From Methylobacterium sp. J-048 (GTDB lineage: Bacteria; Pseudomonadota; Alphaproteobacteria; Rhizobiales; Beijerinckiaceae): a DNA stretch of 64,000 nucleotides. The stretch lies in assembly GCF_022829515.1 (NCBI RefSeq), contig NZ_JAKSYL010000178.1, positions 1-64,000 on the forward strand, given 5' to 3'. Below are positions 29,347 to 38,576 of this stretch, one piece after another; the stretch's first letter is position 1, and every line of letters starts with the position of its first letter. Below the pieces are notes generated by a model. The model saw only the letters and a list, made by a program, of their open reading frames with translations. It was not told the DNA's origin and ran no database searches. The translations under genes and the position numbers were made by a program.

Positions 29347-29589
29347 ATGACCGCGACGGCTCTGCTCAGCTTCGGCATCCGCGGCGGCAGCCAGGGCGGT
29401 CTGAGTGCAATCCACGTCCATTCCATGATCGTACTCACCCAAGCTCCGATGCTGGCTTGGCATGCCCGCCTGCGTCGGGTGGATGCCCATCGCTACACAG
29501 CGTTGTCGCTGATCACGGGGGCTCTCTTGATTGTCGGGTTTTTTACCTTCCCGTTCGGTCGCATGCTCGGCCGTTGGCTATTTGCTTGA
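29347..29589 (+). pseudogene. Remnant of a DUF2306 family membrane protein (C-terminal half)
   Basis: 80 residues with two membrane segments. The stretch [17 protein letters not shown] then [19 protein letters not shown] and a [12 protein letters not shown] ending match the C-terminal half of DUF2306 proteins (GxSPIHLLS ... AHRRxMxxLYxGxxIAGxFTxxPGR). The N-terminal half is absent: an in-frame stop lies at 29335-29337, and the BASS gene begins about 100 bases upstream on the other strand. It may be a decayed gene, or less likely a short functional version. Confidence 0.5.
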
Positions 29590-29693
29590 TCGTTCGAGAT
29601 GAGGCGGAAACGGAACGTCCGTTTTCGGAGGGAAGGTCGAGGTCTTGTTGGCACCCCGAGCCGAGATCGGCAGGAGGCCTCGGCCAGCACGCC

Positions 29694-31070
29694 TCAGCGC
29701 CCCCCGCGCAAAGCCTTCTCCGCCTGCAACGCCGCCCGCTTCAGCTTCGCCCAGCCAGGCTTCACAGCCTGCCGGCCGCGGGCGACCGCCATGGCGTCCG
29801 CCGGCACGTCGTCGGTGATGACCGAGCCCGAGGCCACATAGGCCCCCTCCCCCACGGTCACCGGCGCCACCAGCGCCGAGTTCGAGCCGATGAAGGCGCC
29901 GGCGCCGATCGTGGTCTTATGCTTGAGCACACCGTCGTAATTGCAGGTGATCGTGCCGGCGCCGATATTGGCCTTCGCTCCGATCTCGGCATCGCCGAGA
30001 TAGGTGAGGTGCGCGGCCTTGGCCCCCGGTCCCATCCGGGCGTTCTTGAGCTCGACGAAATTGCCGAGTTCCGCGCCGGTCTCGAGGACGGCATGGCCGC
30101 GCAGGCGCACGAACGGCCCGATGCGCACGCTCCCTTCGAGAACGGTGTCGGTGAGGTGGGCGAAGGCCTGCACCGTGCAGCCGTCCGCGACCCGGACGCC
30201 CGGCCCGAACACGACGTGGGGTTCCACGACGACATCGCGTCCGAGGATCGTGTCGTGGCTGAGGAAAACGGTCTCGGGGGCGACGAGCGTGGCGCCGCCC
30301 AGCATGGCGCTGCGGCGCAGCCGGGCCTGGATCGCGGCCTCGGCGATGCTGAGCTGCACCCGGTCGTTGACCCCCTGCGCCTCTGCCTCGTCAACCGGCA
30401 CGACCGTGACCGAGAACCCTTCCGCGACGGCGAGCGCCACCGCGTCCGGGAGGTAGTATTCGCCGGCGGCGTTGTCGTTGCCGATGCGGCTGAGCAGCGT
30501 CAGGGCGTGTTGCCCCGACAGGGCCATCAGCCCGGCATTGCACAGGGTGACGGCCCGCTCGGCCGGACTCGCATCCTTCTCCTCGCGGATCGCCAGGACG
30601 CGGCTGCCCTCGGTGAGCACCCGGCCGTAGCCGGTCGGCGTCGGGCTCTCGAACGCCAGGACCGCGACCGCCGCGCCCTCCGCCAGCGGCGCGCGGAGTC
30701 TCAAAAAAGTTTCGGCGCTGATCAGCGGCGTGTCGCCGAAGGCGATGACCACGTCGTCGTCCGGCGCTTCGAGCACGGCCCGGGCGGCCAGCACGGCGTG
30801 GGCGGTGCCCAGGCGCTCGGCCTGCGGGAACACCTGCGCGCCGGGCGCCTCCCGGGCGATCTCGGCGTCGACATCCTCGCGGCCGGGCTCGGCGACCACG
30901 GCGATCCGGCCGGCGCCCGCCGCCTGCACGGCCGCCAGCACGTGGCCCAGCATGGTCCGTCCGGCGATCCGGTGGAGCACCTTCGGCAGGTCCGAGCGCA
31001 TCCGCGTGCCCTTCCCGGCCGCGAGCACGATGGCGGTGAGGCTGCGCGGGGGCGTGGCGGAAGGAGTCAT
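29694..31070 (-). CDS. glmU: Bifunctional GlcNAc-1-phosphate uridylyltransferase / glucosamine-1-phosphate acetyltransferase
   Basis: 458 residues. The N-terminal pyrophosphorylase domain has [18 protein letters not shown] and the GDTPL metal site. The C-terminal left-handed beta-helix acetyltransferase is marked by hexapeptide repeats and [22 protein letters not shown], with catalytic His in [10 protein letters not shown] or neighbouring residues. Completes UDP-GlcNAc synthesis begun by GlmS. It lies 78 bases downstream of rpoN on the same strand. Confidence 0.97.
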   Translation of the reverse strand: MTPSATPPRSLTAIVLAAGKGTRMRSDLPKVLHRIAGRTMLGHVLAAVQAAGAGRIAVVAEPGREDVDAEIAREAPGAQVFPQAERLGTAHAVLAARAVLEAPDDDVVIAFGDTPLISAETFLRLRAPLAEGAAVAVLAFESPTPTGYGRVLTEGSRVLAIREEKDASPAERAVTLCNAGLMALSGQHALTLLSRIGNDNAAGEYYLPDAVALAVAEGFSVTVVPVDEAEAQGVNDRVQLSIAEAAIQARLRRSAMLGGATLVAPETVFLSHDTILGRDVVVEPHVVFGPGVRVADGCTVQAFAHLTDTVLEGSVRIGPFVRLRGHAVLETGAELGNFVELKNARMGPGAKAAHLTYLGDAEIGAKANIGAGTITCNYDGVLKHKTTIGAGAFIGSNSALVAPVTVGEGAYVASGSVITDDVPADAMAVARGRQAVKPGWAKLKRAALQAEKALRGGR

Positions 31071-31148
31071 CGCGGGTCCAGGCGTCGTGATTCGGCGCGC
31101 CCCGGATGGGCCGGACGACCGCGCGACGCAAGACCGTCCCGGCGGATC

Positions 31149-32726
31149 TCAGCGCAGGGCCAGCGCCCCGTGATGGCCCGAGCCGTGGGCGTAATGCTCC
31201 CGGCGCCGCTCGATCGAGCTCGGGATCCGCAGCGATTCCCGGTACTTGGCCACGGTCCGGCGGGCGATGTCGACGCCCTCGCTGCGCAGCTTCTGCACCA
31301 GCGCGTCGTCCGACAGCACGTCGTCCGGCGTCTCGCCGTCGACCAACTGCTTGATGCGATGGCGCACGGCCTCGGAGGAATGGGCCGCCATGCCGGCCGC
31401 GCCGGGGATCGCCGCGGTGAAGAAGTACTTCATCTCCAGGGTGCCGCGGCTTGTGCCGATCGCCTTGTTGGAGGTGACCCGGGAGACGGTCGATTCGTGC
31501 ATGCCGATCGCCTCGGCGACGGTCTTGAGGTTCAGCGGGCGCAGATGCGTGACGCCGTGGACGAAGAACCCGTCCTGCTGGCGCACGATCTCGGTGGCGA
31601 CCTTCAGGATCGTGCGGGCGCGCTGCTCCAGGGAGCGGGTGAGCCAGTTGGCGTTCTGCAGCGCCTCCGACAGGAACGCCTTGTCGCCGTCGGCCGAGGC
31701 ACCGCGCACGACCCGGGCATAGTAGCTCTGGTTGACCAGCACGCGCGGCAGGGCCTCGCCGTTGAGTTCCACCAGCCACGATCCGTCCGGGGCGGCGCGC
31801 ACGAACACGTCGGGGATCAGCACCTCGACGCCGCTCGATCCGAATGCCCGCCCGGGCTTCGGGTCGAGCCGGCGAATCTCGCCCAGCATCTCGACGAGGT
31901 CCTCGTCGTCGACGCCGCAGAGGCGGCGCAGGGCGCTGAACTCGCGCTTGGCCACCAGATCGAGGCGCGAGACCAGGGCCTGCATGGCCGGGTCGAACCG
32001 GTCGCGCTCGCGCAGCTGGATCGCCAGGCACTCGGCGAGGTCGCGGGCGGCGATGCCGGGCGGGTCGAAGCTCTGGACCAGGGTCAGCACCCGGGCCACG
32101 GTGGCGGGATCGGCGCCGAGGCGCTCGGCCACGCCCTCGACCGTCTCGCGCAGGTAGCCGGCCTCGTCGACCGCGTCGATCAGGAACCCGCCGATCAGCC
32201 GGTCGGTCGGATTGCGGGTCGCCAGGTCGAGCTGGCCCGCCAAGTGATCGCGCAGGGAAATCTCGGCCGTAAGCGCCGCCTCGAAATCGGGTGCGTCGGA
32301 ATCGAAGCTGCCACCGCTGCTGCCGTAGGGCGGCGGCGTCAGCGAGAGCATGTCGCCCCCGGAGGCTTCCTGCACCTGGATCGGTGCGTCGTCCGGAAAG
32401 ACGTTGTCGAGCCGCGTATCGAACTCGGTCTCGATCTCGCCGCGGCTCGGATTGAGTTCGGGGGGCTGCCACGAATCGGGGTCGGCCGCATCGAAGCGGT
32501 CACCGGACGCCACGTCCTCGGAAGGACCGCCCGCTTCGGCTGCTTCGCCGGCGCCCGGCGCCTCGGATTCGGCGCGTTCCAGCAGCGGATTGCGCTCCAG
32601 CTCGGCCTCGACATAGGCGGCGAGATCGAGATGCGACAGTTGCAGGAGTTTGATCGCTTGCAGGAGCTGCGGCGTCATCACCAGGGACTGGCCCTGACGC
32701 ACTTCCAGCCGTTGCACCAAACTCAT
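31149..32726 (-). CDS. rpoN: RNA polymerase sigma-54 factor
   Basis: 525 residues. Region I begins MSLVQRLEVRQGQSLVMTPQLLQAIKLLQLS; an acidic region II follows; the core-binding domain, HTH and C-terminal RpoN box ARRTVAKYRESLRIPSS are all present. Directs polymerase to -24/-12 promoters with activator ATPases, usually nitrogen and carbon genes. The familiar alphaproteobacterial neighbours (lptB upstream; hpf and ptsN downstream) are not beside it here; glmU follows instead. Confidence 0.97.
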   Translation of the reverse strand: MSLVQRLEVRQGQSLVMTPQLLQAIKLLQLSHLDLAAYVEAELERNPLLERAESEAPGAGEAAEAGGPSEDVASGDRFDAADPDSWQPPELNPSRGEIETEFDTRLDNVFPDDAPIQVQEASGGDMLSLTPPPYGSSGGSFDSDAPDFEAALTAEISLRDHLAGQLDLATRNPTDRLIGGFLIDAVDEAGYLRETVEGVAERLGADPATVARVLTLVQSFDPPGIAARDLAECLAIQLRERDRFDPAMQALVSRLDLVAKREFSALRRLCGVDDEDLVEMLGEIRRLDPKPGRAFGSSGVEVLIPDVFVRAAPDGSWLVELNGEALPRVLVNQSYYARVVRGASADGDKAFLSEALQNANWLTRSLEQRARTILKVATEIVRQQDGFFVHGVTHLRPLNLKTVAEAIGMHESTVSRVTSNKAIGTSRGTLEMKYFFTAAIPGAAGMAAHSSEAVRHRIKQLVDGETPDDVLSDDALVQKLRSEGVDIARRTVAKYRESLRIPSSIERRREHYAHGSGHHGALALR

Positions 32727-33023
32727 AAGAGGCCCCGATGCCCTTTCAGCGTGATTGACCAGCCGGGCGGCGTTGCTTGCGGCATGGTTATTGCTTGTCG
32801 CGCCTGATCACCTGTAAACCGATCTTCGGGGCGCGTCAAAGACCGTTCGTGCCCAACGGTGTTGGCAAGTGGCCGAACGGAGCCGGTCCGTGGTGCGCGG
32901 GCCACAGCGGGTCTGCCGTTCAGTTTCCGGATCAGGCTTTAACGAAGCCCTGCACGCCGGCGGACGGGGCGTTCGTCGTACACTGGGCTCGCCATGACGG
33001 GCGGGGCCGCGCTGACCGACGCC

Positions 33024-33734
33024 TCAGTCCGGCGCGAGGAGCCGTTCGTACTCAGCCTCGGCCGGTCCGTAGGCATCTCCGGCCAGGTCCTCGAGCTTAT
33101 CGCGGTCGGTCACGATGATTCGGCCGCGCCTTGCCCGGATCATGCCCGAGCCCTCCAGCACATGCGTCGCGGTCGTGACGCCGGGGCGCCGGACGCCGAG
33201 CATCATCGCCAGGAATTCGTGCGTGAGGATCAACTCGTCCTTCTGCAGCCGGTCATGGGTCATCAGGATCCACCGAGCGAGCCGCGCCTCGATGGTGAGG
33301 TCGGTGTTGGCGTAGACCGTATGCCCGACCTGGACGATCAGGCTCTGCACGTAGCGGCCGAGCAGATTGCGTAAGGTTGCGCTGTCATCCAACGCCGCCA
33401 GCAGGCTGGCCGCCGGGAGCCGCAGGGCCACGAGATCGGATTGCACCAGTGCGGTGTGGGGCGTGCGGTCCGTCCCCAGCACGAGCGGCGCGCCGCACAT
33501 CCCCTCGTAGCCGACCACCCCGATCTCGATCCGACCCTCGAGCGTGTCCGCGACCAGTGAGACGATGCCTTCCTCGATGAAATGCGCGTGCGCAATCGGC
33601 TGGAGCGGCAGAATCAGCAACTCGCGCAGCGGCACCGAGACGATCTCCAGCTCCGGCGCGAGACGGGCGAAATCATCCGGGGTCATGAAACGGAGCAGAC
33701 GATTGCGGACGCGATCCTGCTTAAGTCGATCCAA
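33024..33734 (-). CDS. Crp/Fnr family transcriptional regulator
   Basis: 236 residues from a TTG at 33734, which has a GGAGCGGAG box just upstream and begins near LKQDRVRNRLLRFMTPDDF, a common N-terminus in this subgroup. The frame is open to 33842 but that extension is unlike the family. A cyclic-nucleotide-binding-like beta-barrel (about 20-140) precedes a CRP-type winged HTH (LTHEFLAMMLGVRRPGVTTATHVLEGSGMIRARRGRIIVTDRDKL). No Cys cluster for an FNR iron-sulphur centre is seen. Targets unknown. Confidence 0.85.
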   Translation of the reverse strand: MDRLKQDRVRNRLLRFMTPDDFARLAPELEIVSVPLRELLILPLQPIAHAHFIEEGIVSLVADTLEGRIEIGVVGYEGMCGAPLVLGTDRTPHTALVQSDLVALRLPAASLLAALDDSATLRNLLGRYVQSLIVQVGHTVYANTDLTIEARLARWILMTHDRLQKDELILTHEFLAMMLGVRRPGVTTATHVLEGSGMIRARRGRIIVTDRDKLEDLAGDAYGPAEAEYERLLAPD

Positions 33735-33905
33735 GGCTCCGCTCCAAAGAGGTGCTAGAGCGCGGACAATCTCTCCGTCATCGGCGCGCAAGCTCGTCTG
33801 ATCTCGATAGACCGGAGGTAAACGGCCACAGGCCGACCACAAGTGAAATTGAGCCTGTCCGCAGGCTACGTACGCTTTCAGACGATGGTATCACGGGACA
33901 ACCGG

Positions 33906-33925
33906 TCTGTTAGAATTAACAGACG
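33906..33925. promoter_or_regulatory. Palindrome between a Crp/Fnr gene and a small secreted-protein gene
   Basis: GTCTGTTA (33906-33913) and TAACAGAC (33918-33925) are exact reverse complements around four bases. It lies about 170 bases upstream of the Crp/Fnr start and about 110 bases past the end of the upstream minus-strand gene. The AT-rich core is unlike the surrounding DNA. It could be an operator, possibly for the regulator itself; it does not match the textbook Crp or Fnr half-site. Confidence 0.35.
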
Positions 33926-34032
33926 AAAACAGGCTTGGTTTCCGCGTCCAACCCTTTGCCGCCAGGCGGCCGACTTCCAAACGACTTTGACCGGGCACGG
34001 CACCGGCGCAATCCGCCAGGATCCAGGTCGAC

Positions 34033-34410
34033 TCACCAGCCGCAATTGGGGATCGGCGGCTGCGGTTTGGCCAGGGCGGCTTTCTCGATCGGCACCATCG
34101 GGCCCCAGGCATATTTCTGCGCGTGTGGGGTGACGTTGGCGAACAGGCAGCCGAGCTGGAAATGGCTGGCGCCCATCTCGCCCGAGAACCCCATGCAATC
34201 CAGGAAGGTCCAGGTCTTCGGTGCCGGGATCATCGAGCGCCAGCGGGGCATCGCCACCGGCGCACAGACCTTGACTGCCCCGGTGCCGTCATCCGCGTTC
34301 AAGGCGCTCTCCGGCGCCTGCGCCGAGGCTATCGAGCCGGCCAGACCAAAGAGTAACGCGGCCAGGACCGGTCGGCGCGCGCGCGAAACGTTCGGCTTGG
34401 GTGTCTTCAT
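34033..34410 (-). CDS. Small secreted protein, function unknown
   Basis: 125 residues. A Sec signal peptide is visible (basic start, RRPVLAALLFGLAGSIASAQA with cleavage near residue 31). The mature part has four cysteines (VCAPV, LDCMGF, LGCLF, PNCGW), suggesting disulfides. No domain is recognised. It starts four bases after the stop of the upstream small membrane protein, so the two are probably co-transcribed. Confidence 0.7.
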   Translation of the reverse strand: MKTPKPNVSRARRPVLAALLFGLAGSIASAQAPESALNADDGTGAVKVCAPVAMPRWRSMIPAPKTWTFLDCMGFSGEMGASHFQLGCLFANVTPHAQKYAWGPMVPIEKAALAKPQPPIPNCGW

Positions 34411-34414
34411 CGGG

Positions 34415-34645
34415 TCAGTGCATCGTCCGCCACAGGGTCGCGAGGATCGCGAAGCCGATCACATTGTACAGGATCGCCCAGATCCAGACGCCCATCACGG
34501 CCCGGCTCGGCACACGGGGCCGCTGGCGACCGAGGCGCAGACGATGCCGGTCCTCGGGCGTCGGCCAGATCGCGTTCCGGGGTGCCTTCAGCAGGCGGGT
34601 CAGGGCCTCGGGGAGGTTGAGGCCGGGCGGCTTTTCGCCGTTCAT
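34415..34645 (-). CDS. Small single-pass membrane protein, function unknown
   Basis: 76 residues: a hydrophilic basic N-terminal part (EALTRLLKAPRNAIWPTPEDRHRLRLGRQRPR) and a C-terminal membrane segment (VMGVWIWAILYNVIGFAILATLW). The topology suggests a cytoplasmic N-terminus with a tail anchor. It is followed at four bases by the secreted-protein gene. Not recognised. Confidence 0.6.
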   Translation of the reverse strand: MNGEKPPGLNLPEALTRLLKAPRNAIWPTPEDRHRLRLGRQRPRVPSRAVMGVWIWAILYNVIGFAILATLWRTMH

Positions 34646-34743
34646 GACGGCCTCGGGTGCGGCGACGGGACGGCGAAGCGCAGCCCCAGGGTACCTTGTA
34701 AGGACGGTCGCCCCGCGGCGGCAATGTGCCGGCGGCTTTGTGT

Positions 34744-36333
34744 CTAGAGCACCGTCCCGGGCGCCTCGGGATAATATTGGTAGGCCCAGGTCTCCGAGAG
34801 CAGGCGGTCCCCATTCTTGAGCTGCAGCCGCATCTCGACCGGCTCGGGGCCGTCCGCGAAAACCTTCAGGAACACCCGCCAGGGGCTCGGCTTGCCGTAG
34901 GGTGCCCAGGTCGCGCCGACCTCCTCGGCGCTGCCGCGCGAGAGCGTCAGCGCCACCTGGGCCTTCTCGGGATCAAGACCCGCCAGGGCCGCGCCCTCGA
35001 ATTCCAGCACGAACTGGCGCACGAGGTTCGCCCGGCCCGGACGCCTCTCCGCACCGGACAGCCAGGACGCCTTGGTCGCCCGGGTGGCGACGCAGCGGGC
35101 GAGATCGGTGGCGACCGGCTCGGCTACCGGCCAGTGCAGGCGGTAGGCGAAGCTGCGCTCGGCCCCCGCTGTCGGCGGATCGGCCGGCACCCACATCGCC
35201 CCGATATTGTCGTCGGTCTCCTGGTGGGTTGGGATCTCGACCAGCTGCACGCTGCCCGCCCCCCAGTCGCCCTGCGGCTCGACCCAGATGTGGGGGCGGT
35301 TCTCCTCGAAGCCGTCGTCGATGTAGTTGGCGAAGGCCCGGTCGCGCTGGAGCAGGCCGAACCCTTTCGGCGATTTGTCCGCGAAGGCGCTGACACTGAG
35401 GCGCGGCGGGTTGTTGAGCGGGCGCCAGATCAGCTCGCCGGCCCCAGTCTGCATCAGAAGGCCGTCGGAATCGTGCACCTCCGGTCGCCAGTCGCTGGCG
35501 AGGAACCGGCTCATGCCTTCCGCGTACCAGAGCATCGAGGTCAGCGGTGCGACGCCGAACCGCTCGACCGCCTTGCGGATGTAGAGTGTGCAGGCGACGT
35601 CGATCACCACATGCGGTGCCTTCCGGGCGGTGAACCGGTAGGCGCCGGTGAGGCTCTGGCCTTCGAGCAGGGCCAGGATGGTGACCGCCCCGTCCGAGGC
35701 CGGCGACACGTAGAAGCGGGTGAAGACCGGGAATTCCTCGGACTTGCCCGGTCCCGGCGCCGTGTCGATGGCGATGCCCCGGGCCGAGGCGCCGTACTGG
35801 GCTCCATCTCCGGCGGCCCGGAAATAGGAGGCGCCGAGGAAGGCCAGCCAGTCGCCGTCGGCGCCGGGCCGGTCGGCCGGGACCTTCTGGAAGCGGACCC
35901 CGGCGAAGCCGGCGCCGTCGGGCAGGTCCTTGCCGGGATTGCCGGGCGGGTAGGCGAAGAGATCGCGGGAATACAGCACCTCGCGGGCCTGGCCGCCTTC
36001 GAGCGAAAAAATCTTCACCGGATGCCGGAAGAAGTTGCCCAGGTGGAAGAAGGTGACCGGGTACGGGCTCTCCGGGAACAGCGCGTGCGCCGGCGGGTAG
36101 CGGATCTCCTGAAGCGGCCCGTAGGTCAGGGCGTCCAGGGTCGGCGAGGCCGGCGCCTCGGGGGGCGGCGCGTAGGGCCGGTCGCGCAGCGTGCGGGCCA
36201 GCGTCTTCAGCCGGTCGAAATCCATCGGCTCCGGCGGCGCCAGGCGCGGCCCGCCGGATGCGGCACGGGCGGGGCGCGCGAGGGGCGAGAGGGCCAGTAG
36301 GCCCAAAGCTGTCAGGGCGCGTCGCGTGATCAA
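34744..36333 (-). CDS. Periplasmic glucan biosynthesis protein, OpgG/OpgD (MdoG) family
   Basis: 529 residues. The OpgG beta-sandwich and C-terminal Ig-like domain are recognisable from FDRLKTLARTLRDRPYAPP, YGPLQEIRYPPAHALF, FTRFYVSPASDG, ASDWRPEVHDSDGL and the ENRPHIWVEPQGDWG stretch. Acts on osmoregulated periplasmic glucans. The N-terminus TRRALTALGLLALSPLARPARA is a twin-arginine signal like that of OpgD. The start is TTG 36333: a GGAGG box (complement of 36341-36345) lies seven bases before it, while the longer frame to 36378 lacks one. No opgH is adjacent. Confidence 0.88.
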   Translation of the reverse strand: MITRRALTALGLLALSPLARPARAASGGPRLAPPEPMDFDRLKTLARTLRDRPYAPPPEAPASPTLDALTYGPLQEIRYPPAHALFPESPYPVTFFHLGNFFRHPVKIFSLEGGQAREVLYSRDLFAYPPGNPGKDLPDGAGFAGVRFQKVPADRPGADGDWLAFLGASYFRAAGDGAQYGASARGIAIDTAPGPGKSEEFPVFTRFYVSPASDGAVTILALLEGQSLTGAYRFTARKAPHVVIDVACTLYIRKAVERFGVAPLTSMLWYAEGMSRFLASDWRPEVHDSDGLLMQTGAGELIWRPLNNPPRLSVSAFADKSPKGFGLLQRDRAFANYIDDGFEENRPHIWVEPQGDWGAGSVQLVEIPTHQETDDNIGAMWVPADPPTAGAERSFAYRLHWPVAEPVATDLARCVATRATKASWLSGAERRPGRANLVRQFVLEFEGAALAGLDPEKAQVALTLSRGSAEEVGATWAPYGKPSPWRVFLKVFADGPEPVEMRLQLKNGDRLLSETWAYQYYPEAPGTVL

Positions 36334-36427
36334 GCTCGAACCTCCGGGAATCGCCGGTCCGACGATCGGCTCCGCCAACTAGTCACGCTGGCATGACCGC
36401 GCAATTGACCGCCGCGTCGGCCGAGGT

Positions 36428-37129
36428 TCAGCTTCTTGGGCCGCAGGCATTGGTGGGGCCGTCGGTCTCCCAGAGGGCGGCCCCGCCCCCGGGGGCGCAC
36501 TGGCCGGGCAGCGCCAGCGTGATCAGCTTGGACAGGGTTCGATCCTCGTCCTCGCCGTAGCCGATTTCCCCGACCATCCGGCCGGTCTTGTCGAACAGCC
36601 CCACGGTGGCGGAATGCTCCATCGTGTAGTCGCCGCCCGGAACCGGCACGCGCTTGTAGGCGACGTGGTAGGCGTCGGCCATGCGGGCCACCTGCTCGGG
36701 CGTCCCGACGAAGCTGCGGATGCGCGGATCGAAGGCGGTCAGGTAGTCCCGCAGGCTCTCGGGGGTGTCGCGCTCCGGGTCGAGGGTGACGAAGACCACG
36801 TTGATGCGGTCGGCGTCGCGACCCATGCGGCCCAGCGCGCCGGACAGCGTCGTGAGCGTGGTCGGGCAGACCTCCGGGCAATGGGTGAAGCCGAAGAACA
36901 GGGCTGACGGCTTGCCGAGCAGGTCGGCCTGGCTCACCGGGCGCCCATCGAGATCCGTCATGGCGAAGCTGCCGCCGACCCGGCGCGGATGGCTGAAGTG
37001 CGAGCCCTGCTGCAGGATGATCGCCCCCGTGCCGGTGGCGACCAGGGAGAAGATCGCGGCGGACGCGATGAGGGCGAGCGGGCTCGGTGCCATGCGGGGA
37101 CCTGCGGCGGGAGCGTCGATGAGATCCAT
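36428..37129 (-). CDS. SCO1/SenC family protein (copper chaperone / thiol reductase)
   Basis: 233 residues, a membrane-anchored thioredoxin-fold protein. One N-terminal membrane segment (about 18-40) is followed by the SCO fold with the copper site Cys84-xxx-Cys88 in THCPEVCPTT and His172 in TMEHSATVGLFD, the canonical trio. SCO proteins help load copper into cytochrome oxidase CuA. No oxidase genes are adjacent. The start at 37129 is preferred; an internal ATG at 37093 would still keep the membrane segment. Confidence 0.9.
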   Translation of the reverse strand: MDLIDAPAAGPRMAPSPLALIASAAIFSLVATGTGAIILQQGSHFSHPRRVGGSFAMTDLDGRPVSQADLLGKPSALFFGFTHCPEVCPTTLTTLSGALGRMGRDADRINVVFVTLDPERDTPESLRDYLTAFDPRIRSFVGTPEQVARMADAYHVAYKRVPVPGGDYTMEHSATVGLFDKTGRMVGEIGYGEDEDRTLSKLITLALPGQCAPGGGAALWETDGPTNACGPRS

Positions 37130-37349
37130 ATGGGGTCGGGATCGCCCCGCACGATCCCGCTGCGGCGAGCCGGCCCCGCGGCAAGCGGGGAACCCGCTTC
37201 TACGGGCCCGGTTGCCGGTACACCAGCGGCCGCACCATCCCACGCCGGAGCGGTCGAGGCCGGGGCGGGAAAACCCTCGTGGCTGCAACGACCTGAGCGG
37301 GTTCTTCGACACATGTCCGCTCAGGCAATCCCCCTGGGAGCCGCCCCGC

Positions 37350-38252
37350 ATGGTCCAGCAGATTCCCGTCGACCCGAAGGCCCGCGCCGACGATCCGGCG
37401 CGCGATGCCGAGCGGGACGATTCCACCCATGAGATCACCGGCGACGTCGCCTATCGGCGGCTCGTGCTGGTCAACGCCGTGTTCGTCGGCGCGCCCGGGG
37501 CCGGCGACCGCGGCTGGGTTCTAGTCGATGCCGGCGTGATGGGCGCCAAAAGCGCGATCAAGGCCGCGGCCGAGAAACGGTTCGGCGCCGGCGCGCGGCC
37601 CGCCGCGATCGTGCTGACCCACGGCCATTTCGACCATGTCGGCGTGCTGGAGGATCTGGCCGAGGAATGGGACGTTCCGGTCTACGCGCACGCACTGGAG
37701 CGTCCGTATCTTGACGGCAGCGCCTCCTACCCGGCCCCCGATCCCAGCGTCGGCGGCGGCCTGCTGGGCCGCCTGTCGCCGCTATTCCCGACGAAACCGG
37801 TCGACGTGTCTCGTCGCCTGCAGGATCTGCCGGGGGACGGCGCCGTCCCGCCGATGGCCGGCTGGCGCTGGATCCACACGCCCGGTCACGCGCCGGGCCA
37901 CGTCTCGCTCTGGCGCGAGTCAGACCGCACCCTGATTGTCGGCGACGCCTTCGTCACCACCGCGCAGGAATCGGCCTACGCGGTCGCCGTTCAGGAACCG
38001 GAGCTCCATGGGCCGCCGATGTATCTGACGATCGACTGGGGCGCGGCGCGCCATTCGGTCCGGGCGCTTGCCGCCCTGGAACCGGAGCGCGTCATCACAG
38101 GTCACGGCCGTCCGCTCCAAGGCCAGGAAATGCGCCGCGCACTCCACGCCTTGGCCGAGGATTTCGAACGGGTCGCGGTTCCCGACCACGGGCGTTACGT
38201 GGAGGCGCCCCTGCGGGCCGCCGACGGCTCGGCCTACGCGCCGCCCAAGTGA
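37350..38252 (+). CDS. Metallo-beta-lactamase-fold hydrolase
   Basis: 300 residues. The Zn motif HGHFDHVG (residues about 91-96), His in HTPGHAPGHVS, Asp in IVGDAFV and His in ITGHGRPL form the usual dinuclear site. The N-terminal part reads as an open beta sandwich. Related proteins include glyoxalase II-like and quorum-quenching lactonases; the substrate is unknown. It is divergent from the SCO gene with about 220 bases between. Confidence 0.85.
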   Translation: MVQQIPVDPKARADDPARDAERDDSTHEITGDVAYRRLVLVNAVFVGAPGAGDRGWVLVDAGVMGAKSAIKAAAEKRFGAGARPAAIVLTHGHFDHVGVLEDLAEEWDVPVYAHALERPYLDGSASYPAPDPSVGGGLLGRLSPLFPTKPVDVSRRLQDLPGDGAVPPMAGWRWIHTPGHAPGHVSLWRESDRTLIVGDAFVTTAQESAYAVAVQEPELHGPPMYLTIDWGAARHSVRALAALEPERVITGHGRPLQGQEMRRALHALAEDFERVAVPDHGRYVEAPLRAADGSAYAPPK

Positions 38253-38341
38253 GCGCCGCGCTTCGACGAAGCCGAAGCTCAAGACCTGAATATCGGAAGA
38301 TAATTGCCCGCGCCGTCATGGTTCGCTGGGCGAAAAAGATA

Positions 38342-38418
38342 TGGTCGGAGTGGCCGGACTTGAACCGACGACCCCCTGTCCCCCAGACAGGTGCGCTACC
38401 GGGCTGCGCTACACTCCG
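38342..38418 (-). tRNA. tRNA-Pro (anticodon GGG)
   Basis: A 77-base cloverleaf on the minus strand: acceptor CGGAGTG paired with CACTCCG, D arm with GCGCAGCCCGGTAGCGC, anticodon stem CCTGT/ACAGG with loop CTGGGGG (anticodon GGG), T arm GTCGG/CCGGC with loop TTCAAGT, discriminator A and encoded CCA at the 3-prime end (38342-38344). Reads CCC and CCU codons. It lies between the hydrolase and glycosyltransferase genes, in the opposite orientation. Confidence 0.95.
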
Positions 38419-38576
38419 ACGCCACGTGGGCCCGGCGCTCTTAGCCGTCGCGCCCCGCCCACGCAAGCCCTCCACGGACGATCGGCGACGCTGGCCCTCC
38501 CCGGCCCGGGCGGGTACGGGGAGCGTCCCCGCCCTGCTCGGCACGCTGAAACGCCCGCGCCACGCCAACGAGGACC

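Noticed and set aside
29253..32807. A plus-strand open frame of about 1184 codons opposite glmU and rpoN
   Set aside because: Runs antisense to two well-identified genes and has chance-like Arg/Gly/His composition. Not a gene.
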